From NCBI GenBank assembly GCA_017616735.1, contig JAFZXP010000034.1, forward strand, positions 1 to 48,714: DNA of 48,714 bases, given 5' to 3'. The DNA comes from Bacteroidales bacterium. GTDB taxonomy: Bacteria; Bacteroidota; Bacteroidia; Bacteroidales; F082. This document shows positions 25,259 through 34,600 of this stretch, piece after piece. The stretch's first letter is position 1. Each line of letters begins with the position of its first letter. The notes beneath the pieces are model-generated. The model saw only the letters and a program-made list of their open reading frames with translations. It made no database searches and was not told where the DNA came from. Made by a program: the position numbers and the translations under genes.

Positions 25259-26728
25259 ATGGTTGTTTTAATCAAGATAATACAGGTTATACTTGCCCTC
25301 TCAATATTAGTGATTATTCATGAATTCGGGCATTTTATCGCTTCTCGCATATTCGGTGTGAGGGTCGAGAAATTCTATATGTTTTTCGACTGGAAATTCT
25401 CGATTTTCAGATGCAAAAAAGTAAACGGCAAGTGGCGTTTCAAATTTTTCTGCAAAAATGAGCCCGAAAGATACATCACTCATGAGAAAATCGACCCGAT
25501 AACCAAAAAGAAAGACTACACCTACGAAAAGATTGATTTGAACACCCTGCCCGAGGACGATTGGCGTCGCGAAGAGGCCAACACCGAGTTCGGTTTGGGT
25601 TGGGTGCCGCTTGGCGGCTACTGCAAGATTGCCGGTATGATCGACGAATCGATGGACCAGGCTCAGATGGCTCAGGAGCCTCAGCCTTGGGAATTCCGTA
25701 CCAAGCCGGCCTGGCAGCGACTGATTATCATGATTGGCGGAGTGTGCATGAATGTGATACTCGCCTTCCTGATTTACATCGGAATACTTGCCAGTTACGG
25801 TGAAAAATACATTTCAACGGCCGAGGCCAACAAATACGGCATCACAGTCGACAGTCTGGGTTATAGTCTGGGCCTTCGTGACGGCGACAAAATAATGTCG
25901 GTCAACGGCAAGTATATCGAGAATTTCGGCCAGATACCGATGGAGTTGCTGCTCGAGAAGTCGGAATACGTTGAAGTGGAGCGCGAAGGCGAGTTGATGA
26001 AAGTGAGTTTGCCCGAAGACGCCACCAAGCAGATACTCAAGCACCAGTCGCAGTTTATCGGCATTCGCACCCCGTTCTATGTGGGTGAGTTCGCCCCTGA
26101 ATCGCCAGCCGCTAAAGCCGGCGTCCAGAAACACGACCGTATAATCGCGGTCAACGATACGGAAACCTTGTATTTCCACGATTTCAAAAATGTCATCGGC
26201 GACTATAAAGACGAGGATATCGATCTTGTGGTGCTGCGCGGCAGCGACACTTTGACCTTGGCACTGCACGTGACAAGCGACGGCCTCATAGGTGTGATGG
26301 CTGAAAATATGATTGAGGGCTCGACCAAGGAATACACCTTCTGGCAAGCCATTCCGAAAGGATTCAAAAAGACAGGCAAGGAGCTTAAAGACTATTGGAA
26401 ACAGCTCAAGCTCATCTTCACGCCAAGCACGGGCGCTTACGAGAGTTTGGGCGGATTCATCACCATCGGAAGCATATTCCCCGACAGCTTTATCTGGGAG
26501 CAGTTCTGGCGCATGACGGCATTCCTCTCGATTATCCTGGCGGTAATGAACATTCTGCCTATACCGGGTTTGGACGGCGGACACGTGCTCTTCCTGATTT
26601 GGGAGGTGGTGACAGGGCGCAAGCCGAGCGACAAGTTCCTCGAAAAAGCGACTACAATAGGATTCATCTTCCTGCTGATATTAGTCTTATATGCCAACGG
26701 CAACGACATAATACGGCTATTCAGGTGA
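25259..26728 (+). CDS. rseP: RseP site-2 zinc metalloprotease (M50)
   Basis: RseP cuts membrane-spanning substrates such as anti-sigma factors and leftover signal peptides inside the membrane. From the ATG at 25259 it is 489 residues; a GTG nine bases earlier is possible. The first helix carries HEFGH (His21, Glu22, His25), and the C-terminal helix has PIPGLDGGHVL with the third zinc ligand. A PDZ-containing periplasmic region lies between them. Compared with common Bacteroides RseP, residues about 52-100 form an extra charged block (KKVNGKWRFKFFCKNEPERY through YEKIDLNTLPEDDW) before GLGWVPLGGYCKIAGMIDES. dxr, its common neighbour, is absent. Confidence 0.93.
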   Translation: MVVLIKIIQVILALSILVIIHEFGHFIASRIFGVRVEKFYMFFDWKFSIFRCKKVNGKWRFKFFCKNEPERYITHEKIDPITKKKDYTYEKIDLNTLPEDDWRREEANTEFGLGWVPLGGYCKIAGMIDESMDQAQMAQEPQPWEFRTKPAWQRLIIMIGGVCMNVILAFLIYIGILASYGEKYISTAEANKYGITVDSLGYSLGLRDGDKIMSVNGKYIENFGQIPMELLLEKSEYVEVEREGELMKVSLPEDATKQILKHQSQFIGIRTPFYVGEFAPESPAAKAGVQKHDRIIAVNDTETLYFHDFKNVIGDYKDEDIDLVVLRGSDTLTLALHVTSDGLIGVMAENMIEGSTKEYTFWQAIPKGFKKTGKELKDYWKQLKLIFTPSTGAYESLGGFITIGSIFPDSFIWEQFWRMTAFLSIILAVMNILPIPGLDGGHVLFLIWEVVTGRKPSDKFLEKATTIGFIFLLILVLYANGNDIIRLFR

Positions 26729-26796
26729 TGTTGAAAAAATGTTGAAAACTTCAGTTTTTAAACAATAAATAGAACAACAAGGCGTTATAAAACACA

Positions 26797-27756
26797 ATGC
26801 GTAAAATAGGATTCATAATGTTAGTTATAATTAGCGTATTGACAATCAATACGTTAAGGGCTCAACAGGCTCCTATGTTTACCATTTACAGCAACTCATA
26901 CGGCGTGATAAATCCGGGTTATTACGGATTGAGCGAAGGAGTCAACGCCATGGCAACCTACCGCAACCAGTGGACAGGTTTTAAAGACAGCCAGACAGGC
27001 AATGTGGTTTCGCCACGCACATTCTTCGTTTCGGCCGACCTGCCGCTGAAAGTGTTGGGCGGCGGTTTGGGCTTGAGCGTGATGAAAGACCAGCTCGGTT
27101 TTGAAGACAATACCTCGGTCAATTTGGGCTATTCCTATCACTTTGATGTGGGAATGGGCACTTTGGGTCTCGGCGCCGCCATCAGTTTAAACAACCGCAA
27201 AGTCGATTTCTCACAGGCCAATCCGCTGTCGGGCAACGACCCGGCGATACCTTCGGGCGAGCAGAGCGACATGTTGTTCGATTTCAACCTCGGTTTGTTC
27301 TATATGGTTCCCGAAACGTTCTACGTGGCCGCTTCGGTGACCAATCTGATGGAAGCCAAGGGCAAGGCATTGGGCGACCAGTCGACCAGCAGCGCCAGTT
27401 TCGTGGGCGACCGAACCTTCTATCTGGTGGCCGGATACGAGTACCAGTTTGACAATCCGAAGTTTATGCTCAACCCGTCGATTATGGTCATGAGCGATGT
27501 CGCTTCCACACAATTTAACGCCACGGCTCGACTTTGGTACAATAATAAATTCAATTTCGGCGTTAACTACCGGTATCAGGAGTCAATCGACCTGATTGCC
27601 GGCATAACAATCAAGGGTGTCGAGATTGCCTACGCGTACGATATAAACACCAAGGGAATAGGCTTGCCGGGATCGCATGAGGTGTCGGTATGTTACCGAT
27701 TCAAGCTTGATATGGATAAATCACCGCGTATTTATCGTAGTATTAGGTACTTGTAA
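26797..27756 (+). CDS. porP: PorP/SprF-family type IX secretion outer-membrane protein
   Basis: This 319-residue protein has a signal peptide (about 1-22, ending LRAQ), followed by QAPMFTIYSNSYGVINPGYYG and YRNQWTGFKDSQTG, the conserved PorP/SprF opening. Many amphipathic strands follow and end in an outer-membrane barrel C-terminus. PorP family members sit in the outer membrane next to the PorK/PorN ring; some paralogs anchor particular cargo. Its position directly before gldKLMN marks it as the core T9SS member. It has a separate 68-base leader in which I see no clear promoter. Confidence 0.94.
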   Translation: MRKIGFIMLVIISVLTINTLRAQQAPMFTIYSNSYGVINPGYYGLSEGVNAMATYRNQWTGFKDSQTGNVVSPRTFFVSADLPLKVLGGGLGLSVMKDQLGFEDNTSVNLGYSYHFDVGMGTLGLGAAISLNNRKVDFSQANPLSGNDPAIPSGEQSDMLFDFNLGLFYMVPETFYVAASVTNLMEAKGKALGDQSTSSASFVGDRTFYLVAGYEYQFDNPKFMLNPSIMVMSDVASTQFNATARLWYNNKFNFGVNYRYQESIDLIAGITIKGVEIAYAYDINTKGIGLPGSHEVSVCYRFKLDMDKSPRIYRSIRYL

Positions 27757-27792
27757 CAGATGTTGATAAAAAAAAGAGGCCGTTGAAATGTT

Positions 27793-27826
27793 TTTGTCGG
27801 GAATAACGAAAAATAGACTACTTTTG
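27793..27826 (+). promoter_or_regulatory. Possible promoter of gldKLMN
   Basis: A TTTG box (27793-27796) and TACTTTTG (27819-27826) are 22 bp apart in the 118-base gap after porP. The spacing is a little long. If real, gldKLMN can be transcribed separately from porP. Confidence 0.35.
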
Positions 27827-27874
27827 GTGGCTTTTTTAGAAATGATAAAATAGTATTCATATAACAAAATTAAG

Positions 27875-29248
27875 ATGAAAAAGTTTTTGTTAGTTAGTAT
27901 TGTCGCAATGATTCTGATGGGATGCAGCACAAGCAGCGATCAGGGTGAATTGGTTGGAGTCAGAAAGAAATCAAAGCCTTTCTACCAGCCCGATCCATAC
28001 GGAATGGCGTTTGTGCCGATGGGTAGTTACACCATGGGTATCGGAGGCCAGGACATTACCGGAGGAAGCTTGACACAAGGCAAAACCATCTCTGTTTCGG
28101 CATTCTTCATGGATGAAACTGAGATTACCAACAACGAGTACCGTGAGTTTGTTTACTATGTACGCGACTCTTTGGCCCGCACATATCTTGGCGAGGTTGA
28201 CCCCGACAAGTATCTCATAACTCAGAACAAGAAGACCGGCGAGGTTTACGAACCGCCTTATCTCAACTGGAATGAGAAAATTGACTGGCGTAGCGACAAT
28301 CAGGAATACAGAGACGCTCTCGAGCAGCTTTATATCCCTGAAAACGAGCGTTACTATGGCAAGAAGGAAGTGGACGCCAGAAAGCTTTTCTATCATTACA
28401 GCTATATCGACCACAGAGCGGCTGCCAAGAAGGAGATGAGAGAAGACGCCGACTACCGCAACGGTGCTTTCGCCAACCGTCCTGCTGGCATGAACGACCG
28501 TTCAGTGTTCGTCCGCAACGAGGAAATCAACATTTATCCTGACACACTGTCATGGATTTATGACTACTCATATTCATTCAACGACCCGCTGACCGAGAAA
28601 TATTTCTGGCATCCGGCATACGACAACTACCCGGTGGTGGGTGTCAACTGGAGCCAGGCCCGCGCCTTCTGCGTGTGGCGTACAGCCAAGCTCAACAACT
28701 ACCTTTCAAAACACAAAGGTCAGGCTGGTTTGTCGGAGTTCCGTCTGCCAACCGAGGCCGAGTGGGAGTGGGCTGCACGCGGCGGTCATCAGCTCAACCC
28801 ATATCCATGGGGCGGCCCATATGCACGCAACGAGAGAGGTTGCCTGTTGGCCAACTTCAAGCCTTTGCGCGGCAACTACATTGCCGACGGCGGTCTCACC
28901 ACTTTGGTGGTCGGACACTTCCCGGCTAACGACTGGGGTCTGTACGACATGGCAGGAAACGTGTCGGAGTGGACATCAAGCGCATTCGACCCTTCATCGT
29001 ACAACTTCTCATGGGACATGAACCCCGACTATCAGTACAACGCACAGCCTAACGAAGACCCTGTCATGAAGAGAAAAGTCATCCGTGGCGGTTCATGGAA
29101 GGATATCTCATACTACCTGCAGGTGACCACACGCGACTACGAATATCAGGATTCGGCAAAATGCTACATCGGATTCCGTTGCGTGCAGCCTTACCTTGGC
29201 AGAAACAAGGGTGACAACCCGAACAAGGCTTCAAGGGTGTACAACTAA
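27875..29248 (+). CDS. gldK: Type IX secretion lipoprotein GldK/PorK
   Basis: This 457-residue lipoprotein has signal MKKFLLVSIVAMILMGC (Cys17). The body is a formylglycine-generating-enzyme-like (SUMF1) domain: FVPMGSYTMGIGG, SVSAFFMDETEITNNEYREF, VVGVNWSQARAFCVW, RLPTEAEWEWAARGG, YDMAGNVSEWTSSAF and VIRGGSWKD. In GldK/PorK the fold is used for structure, not catalysis. With GldN it forms the large periplasmic ring under the outer membrane. It is followed by a heptad repeat array, then gldL. Confidence 0.96.
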   Translation: MKKFLLVSIVAMILMGCSTSSDQGELVGVRKKSKPFYQPDPYGMAFVPMGSYTMGIGGQDITGGSLTQGKTISVSAFFMDETEITNNEYREFVYYVRDSLARTYLGEVDPDKYLITQNKKTGEVYEPPYLNWNEKIDWRSDNQEYRDALEQLYIPENERYYGKKEVDARKLFYHYSYIDHRAAAKKEMREDADYRNGAFANRPAGMNDRSVFVRNEEINIYPDTLSWIYDYSYSFNDPLTEKYFWHPAYDNYPVVGVNWSQARAFCVWRTAKLNNYLSKHKGQAGLSEFRLPTEAEWEWAARGGHQLNPYPWGGPYARNERGCLLANFKPLRGNYIADGGLTTLVVGHFPANDWGLYDMAGNVSEWTSSAFDPSSYNFSWDMNPDYQYNAQPNEDPVMKRKVIRGGSWKDISYYLQVTTRDYEYQDSAKCYIGFRCVQPYLGRNKGDNPNKASRVYN

Positions 29249-29321
29249 CAGTTGACAGTTGACAGTTAACAGTTGACAGTTAACAGTTGACAGTTAGAAG
29301 TTAAAAGTTAAAAGTTAAAAG
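29249..29321. repeat. Heptad repeat array between gldK and gldL
   Basis: Tandem 7-base units CAGTTGA/CAGTTAA pass into AAGTTAA units. All are in one orientation, so no hairpin forms. It begins at the base after the gldK stop and fills most of the 94-base gap within the T9SS operon. Confidence 0.7.
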
Positions 29322-29342
29322 AAATATTAAAAATTCAAGAAT

Positions 29343-30092
29343 ATGACATTTACAGAGTTAGCAGAAAGCAGAGGCTATAAAAATTTCATGGCTAAGCTTT
29401 ATGGTATTGGTGCATCAGTCGTTATGATTGGCGCTTTGTTTAAACTTACACACATGTCGGTATTCGGATGGTCGGGAGCGGCCAACTTCATGCTGACACT
29501 CGGTCTGGTGGTTGAAGCTATCATCTTCTTCTTCTCAGCATTCGAGCCTATCCACGTCGAACCTGACTGGAGTTTGGTTTATCCGGAGATGTGGGATCTG
29601 TATCACGGCAACGGCACTGCTCCTTCCGAGAAATCAACCAAGCCGGCCAGAACAGCCACAGCCAACAACAACGCTAACCAGGATATCATCACCGAGCGTT
29701 TGGACGAGATGTTTGAGAAAGCCAACATTAACGCCCACACTATGGAGAAACTCAGCCAGGGCTTGACACGCTTGGGTGAGAATGCCAGCAAGATTGCCGA
29801 GGTGAGCGAAGCGGTGGCAGCCACAAGCAACTACGCCAAGGCTATGAATAAAGCTTCAGAGACAGTGATGGAACTCGATATGCAGATGGCCAAATCGGCA
29901 ACAGGTGCCGCCAACTATTCTGAGACCAACAAGAAACTCAACGACACCATGGCTCTCTACATCGAAAAGATCAATGCTTCAACAACATCGACAGAAACAT
30001 TGAACCGCGAGATGGTCGACATGTCGAAACGCATCAGCGCTATGAACAATGTTTATGGCAACATGCTCAACGCAATGAACATCAAAGCCTGA
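29343..30092 (+). CDS. gldL: Type IX secretion motor protein GldL/PorL
   Basis: This 249-residue inner-membrane protein has two helices near the N-terminus (about 18-35 and 46-65), then a long cytoplasmic coiled region. GldL pentamers around a GldM dimer form the proton-driven motor. Charged residues in or near the membrane are kept: Lys34 and His37 (LFKLTH), Glu58 (VVEAI) and Glu68 (FEPIH), with the same K/H and E/E spacing I recall for functional residues of Flavobacterium GldL. The 3' end is 22 bases from gldM. Confidence 0.96.
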   Translation: MTFTELAESRGYKNFMAKLYGIGASVVMIGALFKLTHMSVFGWSGAANFMLTLGLVVEAIIFFFSAFEPIHVEPDWSLVYPEMWDLYHGNGTAPSEKSTKPARTATANNNANQDIITERLDEMFEKANINAHTMEKLSQGLTRLGENASKIAEVSEAVAATSNYAKAMNKASETVMELDMQMAKSATGAANYSETNKKLNDTMALYIEKINASTTSTETLNREMVDMSKRISAMNNVYGNMLNAMNIKA

Positions 30093-30114
30093 CAATCTTA
30101 AAAGCTTTTAGAAA

Positions 30115-31812
30115 ATGGCAGGAGCAAAAGAAACACCAAGACAGAAGATGATCGGTATGATGTACCTGGTCTATACTGCGCTGTTGGCAATGAACGTCTC
30201 GGCCGATATCCTTGATGCTTTCTCTATCGTGAACGACGGTCAGGAGAGAACCAACGCCAGCATCGAGGTAAAGCTTGAAGACACCTACAGAGCTTTCGAG
30301 CAGCAGTATATGAAGGAACAGGACAAGACACAGGTGTATTGGGATTACGCCCAAGCCATCCGTGAGAAGTCTGACGAGATCATCAATTATATTGAAAAAG
30401 ACGTGAAGCTGCCGCTGTTGCTTCAGACAGAAGGCATCACCGAAGAAGAACTTTTCAACCCTAAAGACGCTGAGAAGAAGATTATCAGGAACTTGGATAA
30501 AGCCAACCCTGATAACCGTCGCGTTATATACGAGTTGAATCTGAAAAACGTCGGTTCCAAGGACAACTACGACACTCCAACCACCATTATGATCAACGAA
30601 GGCAAAGCCTCTGAGTTGAAACAGAAGATTCAGGAGTACCGCGAGTTTGTGGTTGGCACTTTGGAGTCGGCCGGTTTGAAAGACTACGGCAAACACGTGG
30701 GTCTGCTCACCGACTATGACCAAAACGGCAATCCTATTGCCTATTACGATGCCGACGGTCAGGAAATCAGCTGGGAGGAAAAGAATTTCAGCCACATTAT
30801 CTTCGTGGCCGAGATGGCAATCCTCAACAAGTTGGTTGGCGAGGTGCAGACAACAGAATACGACGCTGTGTCTGATTTGTCAGACAGAGTGGGCGCCACC
30901 GACTATAAGTTCAACAAGGTCGAGGCCAGAGTGATCGCCAAGAGCGACTACATCATCCAAGGTCAGGACTTCGAGGCTGAGGTTATCCTGCTTCCGTCCG
31001 ACACCATGAGCAACTTCTCGGCCAAATACGGCATGGGCATCAGAAACTTCAAGGACTACAAAGGCACCCCGATTGTGACTAAGAGCTCAGAAGGCGTGGT
31101 CAGACTGAAGATTCCGGGCAAGACCGCTGGTGAACAGAAACTTGCCGGTGTTATCGAGATAACCAACCCTGAGACAGGCGAGATAGAATATCATCCATTC
31201 GACGCCAGCTACATGGTGGCTCCGCCGTCAGTGACAGTGTCTCCAACCAAGATGATGGTTATGTATCAAGAGCTCCAGAACCCTATTTCAGTGGCTGCTC
31301 CGGGCTACACAGGCAACGACATCATCGTCAACGTTGAAGGCGGCAAGCTGACCAAAGACAACTCAGGCGCAGGCAACTACTTTGTGGAAGTCGACAAGAA
31401 CGCCCGCAAGGTGAATGTGAAGATTTCGGCAAAGGGCGCCGACGGCAAAACCATCGACCTCGGTACACAGGAATTCCGCGTGAAGCCGGTTCCTGACCCG
31501 GTGGTCAGAATAGGTGACGTTACAGGCGGTAAAGTCGAGAAGGAAGTGCTTTTGGTGGCCGACAAGATCATCGCCGTGATGAAAGACTTCGACTTCGATG
31601 GTTTCAACTACACCGTCGAGTCGTACACAGTATCGACATACAGAGGAACATTCATAGATAAAAACAACAGAGGACCTAAGTTTTCTGAAGAGGTGAGAGA
31701 ACTCATCAGAAACGCGCAGACCGGACAGAGAATTCAGTTCCAGGACATCTGCGTCAAGAGCCCTAAGGGCGATATCAGAAACGTCGGTTCGATAAACGTT
31801 CAAATCAAGTAA
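30115..31812 (+). CDS. gldM: Type IX secretion motor protein GldM/PorM
   Basis: This 565-residue protein has a short N-terminus PRQKMIGMMYLVYTALLAMN that is the single membrane helix in the motor core. A long periplasmic arm follows, made of helical then beta-sandwich domains (for example YKFNKVEARVIAKSDYI and PTKMMVMYQELQNPISVAAPG). GldM dimers run from the inner-membrane motor to the GldK/GldN ring and pass rotation to it. The length and end (FQDICVKSPKGD, SINVQIK) match the family. One base separates it from gldN. Confidence 0.96.
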   Translation: MAGAKETPRQKMIGMMYLVYTALLAMNVSADILDAFSIVNDGQERTNASIEVKLEDTYRAFEQQYMKEQDKTQVYWDYAQAIREKSDEIINYIEKDVKLPLLLQTEGITEEELFNPKDAEKKIIRNLDKANPDNRRVIYELNLKNVGSKDNYDTPTTIMINEGKASELKQKIQEYREFVVGTLESAGLKDYGKHVGLLTDYDQNGNPIAYYDADGQEISWEEKNFSHIIFVAEMAILNKLVGEVQTTEYDAVSDLSDRVGATDYKFNKVEARVIAKSDYIIQGQDFEAEVILLPSDTMSNFSAKYGMGIRNFKDYKGTPIVTKSSEGVVRLKIPGKTAGEQKLAGVIEITNPETGEIEYHPFDASYMVAPPSVTVSPTKMMVMYQELQNPISVAAPGYTGNDIIVNVEGGKLTKDNSGAGNYFVEVDKNARKVNVKISAKGADGKTIDLGTQEFRVKPVPDPVVRIGDVTGGKVEKEVLLVADKIIAVMKDFDFDGFNYTVESYTVSTYRGTFIDKNNRGPKFSEEVRELIRNAQTGQRIQFQDICVKSPKGDIRNVGSINVQIK

Positions 31813-31813
31813 T

Positions 31814-32665
31814 ATGAAAAAGGTAGTTTCAATAATTGCAGCTTCATTGTTCTGCTTCTTGCTCGACACCAACGTGTCGGCACAGATAACCAGCGACACA
31901 TACAACGACGGTCTGTACGTTGAAAACGGCACAGGCGTGAAGAAGATTGTCGCTTATCCTGAAGTACGTGAAGCCGATATCTTGTGGAAAAAGAGAGTAT
32001 GGCGTGAGATCGACTTCCGTCAGAAGATGAACCTCCCGTTCTACTATCCACGCGACAGCCATCAGAACTGGCGCCGTTTCATGGACGTCATAATGGACGC
32101 TTTGAAGGAAGGCAGATGCCAGGCTTACGAGGTGAACGTGACAGGCGAACTCAACAAACCTGTGCCTTACACCAAGTTGATGAACGGCTTGAACAGCACA
32201 CGTTATCAGTCGATGTACGATGACTACGGCAACAAGATTGGCGACACAGCCATCAGCATCGCTTTCAACCCCGAGTCGGTGACACGTTTGCGCGTGATGG
32301 AAGACTGGTACTTTGACGCACACCGCAGCCAGTTGATGGTGCGCATCGAGGCTATATGCCCGGTGACCATGCGCGATGTGAACGACAGCGTGCAGATGCC
32401 TAACGAGTTGTTCTGGATTCCGTTTGACGAGAACACCCGCTCGGTGCTGGCAGAGGCTCCGGTCTACAACCGTCAGAATTCGGCAGCCCGCATGTCGTAC
32501 GACGACTTGTTCTGGAAACGTCAGTTTGACAGCTATATCTACAAAGAAGAAAACGTCTACGACCGCAGCATTCAGGACTACGCCACCGGCGTGGAAGCCA
32601 TGCGTGAGTCGGAACGCATCAAACACGAAATCATAGATTTTGAACAGAGTGTTTGGGAGTACTAG
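31814..32665 (+). CDS. gldN: Type IX secretion ring protein GldN/PorN
   Basis: This 283-residue periplasmic protein has a signal peptide (about 1-22, ending VSAQ). The body has the GldN features WRRFMDVIMDALKEG, PYTKLMNGLN, YDDYGNK, VTRLRVMEDWYFD and a C-terminal ESERIKHEIIDFEQSVWEY. It forms the T9SS periplasmic ring with GldK and contacts GldM. It is the last gene of the operon and is followed by heptad repeats and a strong terminator. Confidence 0.96.
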   Translation: MKKVVSIIAASLFCFLLDTNVSAQITSDTYNDGLYVENGTGVKKIVAYPEVREADILWKKRVWREIDFRQKMNLPFYYPRDSHQNWRRFMDVIMDALKEGRCQAYEVNVTGELNKPVPYTKLMNGLNSTRYQSMYDDYGNKIGDTAISIAFNPESVTRLRVMEDWYFDAHRSQLMVRIEAICPVTMRDVNDSVQMPNELFWIPFDENTRSVLAEAPVYNRQNSAARMSYDDLFWKRQFDSYIYKEENVYDRSIQDYATGVEAMRESERIKHEIIDFEQSVWEY

Positions 32666-32709
32666 TTTAGAGTTAATAGTTTAGAGTTAATAGTTGAAAG
32701 TTAAAAGTT
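32666..32709. repeat. Heptad repeat array after gldN
   Basis: Units TAGTTTA, GAGTTAA, TAGTTGA and AAGTTAA follow each other in one orientation and run straight into the terminator stem. Confidence 0.65.
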
Positions 32710-32735
32710 AAGGCCGCCTGGTGGCGGCCTTTTCT
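32710..32735 (+). terminator. Terminator of the T9SS operon
   Basis: Perfect 9-bp stem AAGGCCGCC / GGCGGCCTT with loop TGGT, followed by TTTCT. It is shared by the converging gldN and helicase genes, but the T-run favours the plus strand. Confidence 0.85.
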
Positions 32736-32736
32736 A

Positions 32737-34536
32737 TTAGTATTTTACTCTTTTTCCGTATTTTTTCTCGGGGCGGTAGTTTTCCTTTGATTTCTTCTTT
32801 TTGGAATCTTTTTTTCCTTTCTTTGAATCTTTGGAGCTTGAATCTTTGGAGCTTGAATCCTTGGAGCGGCTTTCTTTGCGGCTGCGGCGAGAGTGCTGAT
32901 CACGGTCGTGCGACTCCTGTTTCGGTTCGCCGGTGGTGATTTCCACGCGTATACCTTCCTTGTTCTTACGCTGGTCGGCGAAGCAGTCGACAATAAACTG
33001 GGCTCTGGCGCCGTCGACAGCCACAAACGAGAAGTTGTCCTTCAAGTCGATGTGACCGATTTCAATGTCCTTGGTGCCTGTCACATCGTTGATACGGCCA
33101 ATGAGGGTGGTGGGCTTGATGCGGTCGCGCTTGCCAAGTCCGAAGAACAGACGCACCATGTGCGAGTCGTCGTGCACCTTCTTCTCTTTTTTCTCCTTGG
33201 GCTCTTTCTTGCTCTCGTCGACATTCAAGTCGGGAGCGTCTTTGTAATAATCCAAGAACCTGTTGAAGTTTAATGCCACCACGCGGGTGATGAGCTCCTC
33301 GCGTGTGAGCCAGCTGAGTTTCTTGAACACCACCGGCAGATAGTCGTCGATGTCGTCGCGCATGATGTCGACCTTTTCGAGGTTGTCGATGTGGCGGAAC
33401 AGCTGTTTCTCGCATACCTGCTGGGCTGTCGGGATGAGCTCTTTCTCCATGGGCTGCCCTAGCTGTTTCTCGATGGCTTTTATTTTATGTTTCTCCTTGA
33501 CATGCACCAGGCTGATGCAGATGCCCGTCTTGTCGGCGCGTCCGGTACGGCCGCTGCGGTGCACGTAGGTGTCGATGTCGTCGGGAAGGTTGTAGTTGAT
33601 GATATGTGTCAGATTGTTGACGTCAAGACCGCGCGCTGCCACGTCGGTGGCCACCAGAATCTGTGTGAATCCCTGACGGAAATGGTTCATCACCAGGTCG
33701 CGCTGCTGCTGCGACAAGTCGCCGTGCAGCGAGGCGGCGTTGTAGCCGTCGTGGATAAGGTTGTCGGCCACGTCTTGAGTCTCAAGCTTGGTGCGGCAGA
33801 ACACTATTCCGTAGATTGACGGATAATAGTCGATAAGTCGTTTCAAGGCCAAGTAACGGTCGCTGGCCTTGATGAGATAATAGTTGTGTCGCACATTGGC
33901 TGTGCCTGAGTTTTTCTGCCCTATGCTGATGCGGACAGGATCCTTCATGTATTTGTTGAGAATCTGTTCCACCTCGGCCGGCATGGTGGCCGAAAAGAGC
34001 AGGGTGTTCTTGCTTTCAGGCATATATTCCAAGATTGCGTCGACATCTTCCTGAAATCCCATGTCCAGCATCTCGTCGGCCTCGTCGAGCACCATCCACT
34101 GCACATTGCTGAAGTCGATGCGGTTGCGACGTATCATATCCTGCAGACGGCCAGGTGTTGCCACAATGATTTGAGGCTTTTTGGCCAGGCTTTTAAACTG
34201 CACCTCTATGCTTGCGCCGCCGTAAACCGGCACTACCAGCAATTCCGGAATATACTTGGCATAGCTGAGCAAATCTTTGGTAATCTGCATGCAGAGCTCG
34301 CGGGTAGGGCAAAGCACCAATGCCTGAACACTGCGGTTTTTAGGGTCGATATTCTGCAGAAGCGGCAATCCGAAAGCGGCGGTTTTGCCGGTGCCGGTCT
34401 GAGCCAGACCGACCAAATCGGTGCGTTGCGACAATAAGACTGGAAGCACCTCGGCCTGTATCGGCATAGGCTCCTTAAATCCTAATTCATCTATTGCTTT
34501 TAGGATTGCAGGGTTTAAATTGAAATCTTGAAACAT
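32737..34536 (-). CDS. DEAD-box RNA helicase (DbpA/CsdA type)
   Basis: From the ATG at 34536 this is a 599-residue helicase. Motifs: the GFKEPMPIQ Q-motif, AQTGTGKT (45-52), PTRE, TPGR, DEAD (151-154), SAT, VATDVAARGLDV and HRSGRTGR. A DbpA-type RNA-binding domain (about 450-530, VRLFFGLGKRDRIKPTTLIG) follows, then a low-complexity basic tail with SKDSSSKDS repeats. It unwinds structured RNA in ribosome assembly or cold-induced translation. A TTG start at 34557 lies in the promoter and is rejected. Confidence 0.94.
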   Translation of the reverse strand: MFQDFNLNPAILKAIDELGFKEPMPIQAEVLPVLLSQRTDLVGLAQTGTGKTAAFGLPLLQNIDPKNRSVQALVLCPTRELCMQITKDLLSYAKYIPELLVVPVYGGASIEVQFKSLAKKPQIIVATPGRLQDMIRRNRIDFSNVQWMVLDEADEMLDMGFQEDVDAILEYMPESKNTLLFSATMPAEVEQILNKYMKDPVRISIGQKNSGTANVRHNYYLIKASDRYLALKRLIDYYPSIYGIVFCRTKLETQDVADNLIHDGYNAASLHGDLSQQQRDLVMNHFRQGFTQILVATDVAARGLDVNNLTHIINYNLPDDIDTYVHRSGRTGRADKTGICISLVHVKEKHKIKAIEKQLGQPMEKELIPTAQQVCEKQLFRHIDNLEKVDIMRDDIDDYLPVVFKKLSWLTREELITRVVALNFNRFLDYYKDAPDLNVDESKKEPKEKKEKKVHDDSHMVRLFFGLGKRDRIKPTTLIGRINDVTGTKDIEIGHIDLKDNFSFVAVDGARAQFIVDCFADQRKNKEGIRVEITTGEPKQESHDRDQHSRRSRKESRSKDSSSKDSSSKDSKKGKKDSKKKKSKENYRPEKKYGKRVKY

Positions 34537-34554
34537 ATATTGAATTTGAGAGTG

Positions 34555-34562
34555 CAAAATTA
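34555..34562 (-). promoter_or_regulatory. Promoter (-7 box) of the DEAD-box helicase
   Basis: TAATTTTG on the minus strand matches TAnnTTTG, 19 bases before the start codon. A divergent -7 box for the serine hydrolase lies 12 bases away on the other strand. Confidence 0.5.
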
Positions 34563-34573
34563 CAAAAAATTAG

Positions 34574-34581
34574 TATATTTG
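34574..34581 (+). promoter_or_regulatory. Promoter (-7 box) of the serine hydrolase
   Basis: TATATTTG matches TAnnTTTG, 20 bases before the ATG at 34601. It is almost back to back with the helicase promoter, so the two may compete. Confidence 0.5.
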
Positions 34582-34600
34582 CGTGGTTTTTTTAAACAAG

